Assembly (NCBI GenBank): GCA_027011425.1
Contig: JALUZX010000606.1
Coordinates: 1-7,040 of the forward strand
DNA: 7,040 nt
Source: Planctomycetota bacterium
Lineage (GTDB): Bacteria > Planctomycetota > UBA1135 > JALUZX01
Direction: 5' to 3'
Shown here: positions 1 through 5,249 of the stretch, piece after piece
Layout of the letters: every line of letters starts with the position of its first letter
How positions within the stretch are numbered: the first letter of the stretch is position 1
Position numbers and translations under genes: made by a program
The notes under the pieces: generated by a model
The model's input: the letters and a program-made list of their open reading frames with translations, nothing else
Told to the model about the DNA's origin: nothing
The model's database searches: none

Positions 1-42
1 ATCCTGGTTGGGGAGGGAAGGGGAATTCTCCATGGAGGGGCC

Positions 43-687
43 ATGAGATTCGAAAACCTTCCTGTCGGGGCCTTCCAGGCCAACGCCTGGCTTCTCTGGG
101 ACGAAGAGTCGGGAAAGGCCGTCCTCGTCGACCCCGGGGACGAACCGGTCCGCCTTGTCTCCTGGATCCGGGCAAAGGGGGTCCAGGTGGAGGCCCTACT
201 CGCCACCCACGGCCACCTGGACCATGTCTCCGCCGCCAGGGAGGTGGGGGAGGCCCTTGGCGGGATTCCCTTTCTCATGCACGGGGCGGACCGTTTCCTC
301 CTGGAGACCCTGGGAGAGACGCGGAAACAGTTCGGGTTGTCTCCCAAAGAGCCTCCCCAACTGGACCGGGAGCTTGCCGGTGAGGAAACCCTTCCCGTCG
401 GGAGCGGGGCCCTCCGGGTTCTCCACGTTCCCGGCCACAGCCCGGGCTCGGTGGCCTTCCTGGACGAATCGGAGGGATCTCTCCTCACGGGGGATCTCCT
501 CTTCAAAGGTTCCGTGGGAAGGACGGACCTCCCGGGAGGCGACGCCCCGACCCTTTTCGATTCCATCCGGGAGAAGGTGTTGACCCTTCCCGGGTCCACG
601 AGGATCCTTCCCGGTCACGGCCCGGCCACCACCATCGACGAGGAGAAGGGACACAACCCCTTCTTACTTGGGATCCTGGAGGCGTAA
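43..687 (+). CDS. MBL-fold hydrolase, glyoxalase II-like (YcbL type)
   Basis: This is a 214-residue metallo-beta-lactamase-fold hydrolase, probably cytoplasmic because it has no signal peptide. Visible motifs are THGHLDH at residues 55-61 (the HxHxDH metal site), a further His in GHSPGS (H132), the bridging Asp in TGD (D151), the segment FKGSVGRTDLPGGD at 154-167, and the last metal His in PGHG (H192). The VGRTDLPGGD segment and the C-terminal GHNPF are typical of glyoxalase II-like proteins. The length fits the short YcbL-type group, which lacks the extra substrate-binding C-terminal domain of classical glyoxalase II. The likely reaction is thioester hydrolysis, such as of S-lactoylglutathione or a similar adduct, but the substrate cannot be read from sequence. 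The ATG is preceded by GGAGG at 34-38, four bases away. The gene opens a likely three-gene operon; pepA starts 13 bases after its stop. A persulfide dioxygenase-like or other thioesterase activity is possible. Confidence 0.93.
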   Translation: MRFENLPVGAFQANAWLLWDEESGKAVLVDPGDEPVRLVSWIRAKGVQVEALLATHGHLDHVSAAREVGEALGGIPFLMHGADRFLLETLGETRKQFGLSPKEPPQLDRELAGEETLPVGSGALRVLHVPGHSPGSVAFLDESEGSLLTGDLLFKGSVGRTDLPGGDAPTLFDSIREKVLTLPGSTRILPGHGPATTIDEEKGHNPFLLGILEA

Positions 688-694
688 AGGAGGA
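687..694 (+). promoter_or_regulatory. Ribosome binding site that fixes the pepA start
   Basis: AAGGAGGA lies six bases before the ATG at 701 and overlaps the stop codon of the upstream hydrolase gene. It is a near-perfect Shine-Dalgarno sequence. It favours 701 over an in-frame TTG at 668, which would add eleven residues and lie inside the preceding gene without an obvious binding site. The overlap also suggests that translation of the two genes is coupled. Confidence 0.85.
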
Positions 695-700
695 GACTCC

Positions 701-2230
701 ATGAAACTCACACTTAAAACCGAAAACCCCTTGAAGGCCCGTTCCCCCTTGCTGGTTCTTCCTTCCTTCCAAGGAGACCGGCCCCCTGCCGCCCCCGCCT
801 TCGGCCCCGCCCTGGGGAAAGCGTGGAAGGAGTTGGACGGGGAGTTCGGATCCGGCCGGCTTCTCTATCCCGCCCAGGCTTCCCCGGTGGAACGAATCCT
901 TCTTCTGGGCGCCGGAAAGGCGGAGGACCTGGACCCGGAGAAGATCCGGCGCCTGGCCGGGAAGGCCCGGAACCGGGCCGCCTCCCTGGGGATGGACCGC
1001 TTTTCCTTCGCCTTCCCCCTGGAAGATCACCCCGTTTCACCGGAAGAGACGGGCGCCGCCCTGGCGGAGGGCCTCCTGCTCTCGGCCTACAAGTTCGATC
1101 GCTTCAAGAAAAAGACCTCCCGGGAGGACGAGGGGGAGAGGAAAAAGGAAAAGAAAGAGCCCCGGCGGGTTCTCCTTTTCCTGCGGGGGAAGGCCCGGGC
1201 CCGGGAGAAAGCCGGGAAGGGCCTCCAGGCCGGCGCCGCCGCCGCCCGGGGACAGAACCTCGCCAGGGAACTGGGAGACCTTCCCTCCAACCTTCTCACG
1301 CCGGCCCTCTTCGCCTCCCGGGCCCGCAAAGTCGCACGGGAGTGGGGCTGCAAGTGCACGGTCCTGGGGGAGAAGGAGATGGCACGCTTGAAGATGGGGG
1401 CCTTCCTGGGCGTGGCCCGGGGTTCCAGCCACCCTCCGAGGCTCGTAGTCCTCCAGACCCGCCCAACGGCACAGGAAAAGGTCTGCGTCGTAGGCAAGGG
1501 GCTCACCTTCGATTCGGGAGGGATCTCCATCAAGCCCTCCCGGGGCATGGACGAGATGCGCTTCGACATGTGCGGCGCCGCCGCCGTGCTGGGACTCTTC
1601 CAGGCCCTGGAAGGGGGGCGGGACCTTCCCTTCGACCTGGTGGGCGTCCTGGGGCTGGCCGAAAACATGCCCGACGGAAACGCCCAGAAACCGGGGGACC
1701 TGGTGACGGCCTGCGACGGGACGACCATCGAGGTGCTCAACACCGACGCCGAGGGACGGCTGGTGCTGGCCGACTGCATCGCCTTCTGCCGCAAGCGCTT
1801 CAAGCCCAAGGCGGTGGTGGACCTGGCCACCCTCACCGGGGCCTGCGTGGTGGCCCTGGGCCACGAGGCTACGGGCCTTATTTCCAACCACGACCCCCTG
1901 GCAGAGGCTCTTCTACGTTCGGGGGAGAAGACGGGCGAACGCTGCTGGCGCCTCCCCCTCTGGAAGGAATACAAGGATCTCATAAAAGGGTCCTACGGAG
2001 ACTTGAGGAACATCGGTTCCGCCGGCGCGGGAGCGGGCACCATCACGGCCGCCGCCTTTCTCGGCCATTTCGCCGGGGACACCCCCTGGGCCCACCTGGA
2101 CATCGCGGGAACGGCCTACAATACGCGCAAGCGGGATTACTACCAGGGCGGCGCCTTCGGGGTGGGCGTGCGCCTCCTCTTCCGCCTCTTCAAGGAGGAG
2201 GGCCGCCCGTGGAGGAAGAGGGCTCGGTGA
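701..2230 (+). CDS. pepA: Leucyl aminopeptidase (M17 cytosol aminopeptidase)
   Basis: This 509-residue protein is close to the usual length of PepA (about 500). M17 enzymes are two-metal exopeptidases, commonly hexameric, that remove N-terminal residues from peptides in the cytoplasm; PepA of E. coli also binds DNA, which cannot be inferred here. The poorly conserved N-terminal domain covers roughly residues 1-175 and the catalytic domain 176-509. Catalytic-domain residues are all present by motif alignment: K266 and D271 in GKGLTFDSGG, catalytic K278 in SIKPS, D289 in RFDMCGAA, and D349, E351 and R353 in the family signature NTDAEGRL (347-354). A charged stretch rich in Lys, Glu and Arg at about 135-156 lies at the link between the domains. 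The start is the ATG with AAGGAGGA at 687-694. The stop codon overlaps the next gene's GTG in a GTGA arrangement, which implies coupled translation. The identity is secure. Confidence 0.97.
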   Translation: MKLTLKTENPLKARSPLLVLPSFQGDRPPAAPAFGPALGKAWKELDGEFGSGRLLYPAQASPVERILLLGAGKAEDLDPEKIRRLAGKARNRAASLGMDRFSFAFPLEDHPVSPEETGAALAEGLLLSAYKFDRFKKKTSREDEGERKKEKKEPRRVLLFLRGKARAREKAGKGLQAGAAAARGQNLARELGDLPSNLLTPALFASRARKVAREWGCKCTVLGEKEMARLKMGAFLGVARGSSHPPRLVVLQTRPTAQEKVCVVGKGLTFDSGGISIKPSRGMDEMRFDMCGAAAVLGLFQALEGGRDLPFDLVGVLGLAENMPDGNAQKPGDLVTACDGTTIEVLNTDAEGRLVLADCIAFCRKRFKPKAVVDLATLTGACVVALGHEATGLISNHDPLAEALLRSGEKTGERCWRLPLWKEYKDLIKGSYGDLRNIGSAGAGAGTITAAAFLGHFAGDTPWAHLDIAGTAYNTRKRDYYQGGAFGVGVRLLFRLFKEEGRPWRKRAR

Positions 2231-3465
2231 AGTTTCCTTTTCTTCTCCTGCTCCCCATCCTTCTTTCCGGGTGCGGAAGGAGGGAGGAGAAAGCCGTCCA
2301 GGGCCTCCCCGGCGGAGATCTCCTGGGCCGCCTTCCCTCCGATTCCCTGGCGGCCCTCTCCTTTCCCCAGGCGGGGCCGCTTCCTCTCCCGGCCCGCATC
2401 GCCCTCGAATGGATGGGGTTTGGAACCTCGGAAACCGACCTGCTCTCCCGCTCCGAGGGGTGGGCGGCTGCCCTCACCCCCGAAGGAAGGATCGCCCTCC
2501 TCAGGAGGGCCCAGGGTTCTCCCGGGGGGCTGGGCCGAGTCCCCCGGGACCCGTCCCTCTCCTTCTTCTCCCGGCCTCATCTCCCTTTCCCTTCCGGCCC
2601 CCTCCTGGGGAGCCGAAAGCCTTGGAGGGTCCTGGCACGGTCCGCCCTCCCGTGGAAAGGGAACCTGCTTCTCTGGGTTTCCCTGGCGGGGCTCCTTGAT
2701 TCGGGCCGCGTCCGTTTCCCCGGGAACGGAATTCCAGTCATCCGCGGATCCTTTCTCCTTTCCTCAAAGGTCCGGGAACTCTTGAACACCGACGCCTTCG
2801 AGGCCGCCCTCTTCCGGCTGGAAGGGGAGAACCGGGGCAGGTTCGGCCTCTTCGTCTGGCCCGACCGGGTGGGCCTCCCGGGAGTTCTCCTCTCCGGGAA
2901 AGGAGGGCTTTGCGAGGCCCTTCCGGAAGGAAAAGAAACCTTTCTTGCCTGGCGGATCCAGCCGGATGCGCTGGATTCCATCCTGGTCGGCCTGGAATCG
3001 CTTCAAGGGGTGTGGGGCCGGATGGTGAAGACCGGCCTGGCCCTCTTCCGGGCCAGGGTCGGCCTTGACCCTGGGAAGGACATCCTGCCCGCCCTGGAAG
3101 GGACCTTCCTCTTCCGGGCCCGGCCCGGGGGCGGGGCCTTGATGCTGGGTCTCAGGAAGGTCCCCGCCGCGGACCGCCTCTGCCTGGCCCTGGGGGCCCG
3201 GAGGTCCGCCCTCGCCGGGGTCCTCGGGCTCTTTTCCGGGCGGAGGTTCGACGTATTATACAAGAAAAGGAAATTCCTCTATCTATCATGGGGAAAGGGG
3301 CCGGGCCATTCCCTCTCCCTCGTTCATGCGGATCCCGACTCCCGCCGCCTGGGTTTCTTCCGCCTCCCCCTTCCCTCCGGAGGCGCCGGAAAGGAAAAAA
3401 TCCTGGAAGGGGAATTCCTGCGCGCGCCCTACGGCATGGAGGGAAGAATCCGCGTCAGGAATTGA
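2227..3465 (+). CDS. Putative lipoprotein, faintly DUF3352-like
   Basis: This 412-residue protein of unknown function begins with a short lipoprotein signal: a lysine, the hydrophobic run FPFLLLLPILL, and the lipobox L13-S14-G15-C16. C16 would be the lipidated residue, and the glycine after it does not suggest inner-membrane retention under the E. coli rule. After an Arg/Glu-rich linker, the protein alternates predicted strands and helices without other membrane segments. Around 238-296 it has a helical stretch followed by GLDPGKDILPALEG (279-292), which resembles the conserved part of DUF3352-type proteins; this is a memory-based resemblance, not a search result. The GTG at 2227 overlaps the pepA stop and has GGAGGA at 2211-2216. 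An in-frame GTG at 2209 with AGGAGG at 2193-2198 would place three glutamates before the signal peptide and is less likely. The end overlaps the opposing ATPase gene by 11 bases. The open frame extends far upstream through pepA, but that part is a shadow. Confidence 0.82.
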   Translation: MKFPFLLLLPILLSGCGRREEKAVQGLPGGDLLGRLPSDSLAALSFPQAGPLPLPARIALEWMGFGTSETDLLSRSEGWAAALTPEGRIALLRRAQGSPGGLGRVPRDPSLSFFSRPHLPFPSGPLLGSRKPWRVLARSALPWKGNLLLWVSLAGLLDSGRVRFPGNGIPVIRGSFLLSSKVRELLNTDAFEAALFRLEGENRGRFGLFVWPDRVGLPGVLLSGKGGLCEALPEGKETFLAWRIQPDALDSILVGLESLQGVWGRMVKTGLALFRARVGLDPGKDILPALEGTFLFRARPGGGALMLGLRKVPAADRLCLALGARRSALAGVLGLFSGRRFDVLYKKRKFLYLSWGKGPGHSLSLVHADPDSRRLGFFRLPLPSGGAGKEKILEGEFLRAPYGMEGRIRVRN

Positions 3466-5056
3466 GGTCCAGGGGGAAGGGCTTCCGCGAGAACTCCACG
3501 CCCAGGGCCTTGTGGATCCGGCACCAGGGCCTTTCGTCCTCCTCCCCTTCCTTGAAGAAGAGCTGGATCACGTAATCGAACCGTGAGACGTAGGGGGCCA
3601 GGAGGGCGGGGGAGGGTCTCTCCCCCGGGGAGACCAGCTCGATGAAAAGGGGCGAGACTCCCTGGTTCCTCAAGAGGTCCAGGAGGGCCATGACCAGGAA
3701 ATCCGGGTCCTCCACCAAGGGAAAGCGGGCCGAAAGCCCCGTCATGGCGTCGAAGACGAGCCGCCTGTGGGGGGGAGGCTCCTCCGGAACGGGCCCCGAG
3801 GCCCCCACGAGGTTCAGGATGTCCCAGGTGAACTTCCCCGGGGGGATCAACTCCGGGTTCAGGTATTGAACGACGAAATCGGGGTGAAAGTCCCCGCCCC
3901 CCCCTTCCAGGAGACTTCCGAGCCCGGGCTTGCGGGCGCAGGCCCTGAGAAGGAAGTCCTTGTCCTCCCTGGTGGAGACGAAGAAGGCCCTCTCTCCCTC
4001 CATCCTTCCCCGGGCGGCGAAGCGGAGCCCCACTTCGGTGGCGGGAGTTCCCGGCTCCGCCAGGAGGACCGTGGAAGAGCGGACCGCCGGCCGGCTTCCC
4101 TCTCCGAAGGCCCGGTCCAGCTCCTCCATGCCGAAACAGAGAGGTTCCGGTCCCCTGGGGGGACGCTTGTGGTAGGCCGCGTCCTTGAGGAGGGAGAGCT
4201 GGGCCGGGATGGAGGGATAGATGTGTACACCGGGGGCCTTCTCGCTGCGGGCTCCCAGGAACTGGTCCCGCCGGATGTCCTTCCCCACGATGGAGAAGTG
4301 ATGCAATCCGCGATAATAATATTGATGCCTCGCCTTTTCGATCTCCAGCATCCTTGCCTTGAAGCTCCGGAAGGAAGTCACGCTGAGCCGGATGAGTATG
4401 TCCGTGGAGAATTCCTCCGCCGAAGGAAGGCAGACCCGGGCGCCGGGGGCCTCTTCGTGAATGAAGATGCCGTGAATCTTACGCTTTACCAGGTCCCTCC
4501 GGACGCGGAGGAGGGCGGCCCGCTTGGGAAGGTATTCGGTCTCCGAGAGGAGAAGCCCCACGTTGTCCAGGCACACCATGACAAGGTTGTCCACCCGGGC
4601 CAGGTTCCCGATCTCCGCCTGGATCCACTCGATTCCCACCGTCGGGGGCCTCGAGTCGGGGGGGGAGTCCTCCATGAGGGCCGCCGGGTTGGCCTGGAGA
4701 AGGAGGAGCCGGTTCACCCCTCCCCCGGGGGCCTCCACCTCGAGCTGGACCTTCCCGATGAGCCCCTCTGTGGTGACCTTCACTTCACGATCGCAGCCGA
4801 AGTAGTGGCCGAAGTCCGATTCCAGCTTGCGTTGCAGGTCCAGGGGGGATTGCTCCACGGAGTAAAAGAGAAAGACCCCGTCCCCCTCCTCCCTGGACAG
4901 CCAGGCCCGGGTGGTGAGTTCGAGTCCCAGGATGGTCTTCCCCGTGCCGGGGCCCCCGGTCAGGAAGATGAACGCCGCCGCGTCACGCGGGTAGCGCACC
5001 CCGCCGCCGAGAACCAGGTCCAACTCCTCGATTCCTGTAGGCAAAGTTTCGAACAA
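3455..5056 (-). CDS. KaiC-like two-domain RecA-family ATPase, second P-loop degenerate
   Basis: This is a 533-residue cytoplasmic protein with two KaiC/RecA-like domains. Domain 1 (about 1-265) opens with the KaiC-like LPTGIEELDLVLGGGV and has an intact Walker A, GGPGTGKT (34-41), a strand-end glutamate in SVEQSP (E68) and a Walker B strand VMVCLD (159-164). It ends with a segment rich in KaiC-type residues (217-261: STDILIRL, EIEKAR, RGLHHFSI). Domain 2 (about 306-533) repeats this order with LCFGMEELDRAFGEG, a P-loop reduced to AEPGTPAT (333-340), STRED, LVFDAMTGLS with D436 at the Walker B position, and FDYVIQL near the end. KaiC-family proteins act in clocks, signalling and regulation; the role here is unknown. 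The residues matching the KaiC CII phosphosites are not clearly conserved. TTG at 5056 is chosen because CCTCCC at 5062-5067 encodes a binding site on this strand. TTG at 5113 would add 19 residues but lacks one. The gene converges on the lipoprotein gene. Confidence 0.88.
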   Translation of the reverse strand: MFETLPTGIEELDLVLGGGVRYPRDAAAFIFLTGGPGTGKTILGLELTTRAWLSREEGDGVFLFYSVEQSPLDLQRKLESDFGHYFGCDREVKVTTEGLIGKVQLEVEAPGGGVNRLLLLQANPAALMEDSPPDSRPPTVGIEWIQAEIGNLARVDNLVMVCLDNVGLLLSETEYLPKRAALLRVRRDLVKRKIHGIFIHEEAPGARVCLPSAEEFSTDILIRLSVTSFRSFKARMLEIEKARHQYYYRGLHHFSIVGKDIRRDQFLGARSEKAPGVHIYPSIPAQLSLLKDAAYHKRPPRGPEPLCFGMEELDRAFGEGSRPAVRSSTVLLAEPGTPATEVGLRFAARGRMEGERAFFVSTREDKDFLLRACARKPGLGSLLEGGGGDFHPDFVVQYLNPELIPPGKFTWDILNLVGASGPVPEEPPPHRRLVFDAMTGLSARFPLVEDPDFLVMALLDLLRNQGVSPLFIELVSPGERPSPALLAPYVSRFDYVIQLFFKEGEEDERPWCRIHKALGVEFSRKPFPLDLNS

Positions 5057-5061
5057 GGCCG

Positions 5062-5067
5062 CCTCCC
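5062..5067 (-). promoter_or_regulatory. Ribosome binding site that favours the ATPase TTG start at 5056
   Basis: Read on the minus strand this is GGGAGG, five bases before a TTG codon ending at 5056. The upstream alternative TTG at 5113 is preceded by a sequence without a Shine-Dalgarno match, and an in-frame TGA lies just beyond it. No ATG or GTG exists in frame between the two. Starting at 5056 puts the KaiC-type N-terminal motif right at the beginning of the protein, as is usual for the family. Confidence 0.55.
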
Positions 5068-5130
5068 GTGCGCCTTCCCTCCATACCCTCTTCCGGGAAC
5101 ATGGCCGGGACAACCCCGCAAACCGTCAAT

Positions 5131-5144
5131 ATTCTTGTAAGAAT
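5131..5144. promoter_or_regulatory. 14-base palindrome, candidate operator in the divergent intergenic gap
   Basis: ATTCTTGTAAGAAT consists of two perfect 6-base inverted arms around a GT centre, in the AT-rich part of the gap between the divergent ATPase and repeat-protein genes. Its dyad form and its location suit a binding site for a dimeric regulator. On the minus strand a TTGACG hexamer (plus positions 5124-5129) follows directly and resembles a -35 element, but no good -10 is found 16-18 bases further. I do not recognise the palindrome as the site of a known regulator. Confidence 0.35.
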
Positions 5145-5153
5145 TCCCCGAGC

Positions 5154-5178
5154 AGGGCCCTCCGGGGCTTTTCTTGCC
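5154..5178 (+). terminator. Possible terminator or leader hairpin upstream of the repeat-protein gene
   Basis: The bases AGGGCCC (5154-5160) and GGGCTTT (5165-5171) can pair around a TCCG loop, giving four G-C pairs extended by two G-T pairs and an A-T pair. A TTTTCTT run begins at the 3' side of the G-C core. This is the form of a weak intrinsic terminator on the plus strand only; the reverse strand has no T tract. No plus-strand gene ends nearby, so if real it would act as an attenuator in the leader of the downstream gene or stop stray transcription running antisense to the ATPase gene. The stem is short and chance formation in such GC-rich DNA is plausible. Confidence 0.25.
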
Positions 5179-5235
5179 TTAAGTTATGCCTGTCTCGAGA
5201 AGGATCCATTCTCCAGGAGGAATGCACTCCGAGGC

Positions 5236-5241
5236 AAGGAG
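5236..5241 (+). promoter_or_regulatory. Ribosome binding site of the repeat-protein gene
   Basis: AAGGAG lies eight bases before the ATG at 5250, standard spacing for a bacterial Shine-Dalgarno sequence. It supports that start and the plus-strand reading of the region, against the long open frame on the opposite strand. A stronger AGGAGG at 5215-5220 stands only one base from an out-of-frame ATG at 5222 and is less likely to be used. Confidence 0.7.
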
Positions 5242-5249
5242 AACGACCC

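Noticed and set aside
1037..1983. Two minus-strand open frames of nearly 300 codons opposite pepA
   Set aside because: PepA metal ligands and signatures are all on the plus strand, and the opposing products are compositionally biased with no recognised domain.
823..2226. A long plus-strand open frame through pepA that joins the lipoprotein frame, giving an apparent 880-residue protein
   Set aside because: The part inside pepA is Gly/Pro/Arg-rich shadow with no motifs; the real coding begins at the GTG at 2227 with a lipoprotein signal. It is not a fusion.
3455..5056. Assignment of the ATPase as a true circadian KaiC
   Set aside because: The second P-loop is broken, the phosphosite region does not clearly match, and no kaiA or kaiB gene is in the window.
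5057..5113. Longer ATPase start at TTG 5113
   Set aside because: No Shine-Dalgarno sequence precedes it, and the 19 added residues are basic and precede the usual KaiC N-terminal motif. It remains possible but is less favoured than 5056.
3767..5140. A 457-codon plus-strand open frame opposite the ATPase gene
   Set aside because: The minus strand encodes clear KaiC-like motifs across the same bases. The plus frame shows no domain and is a shadow.
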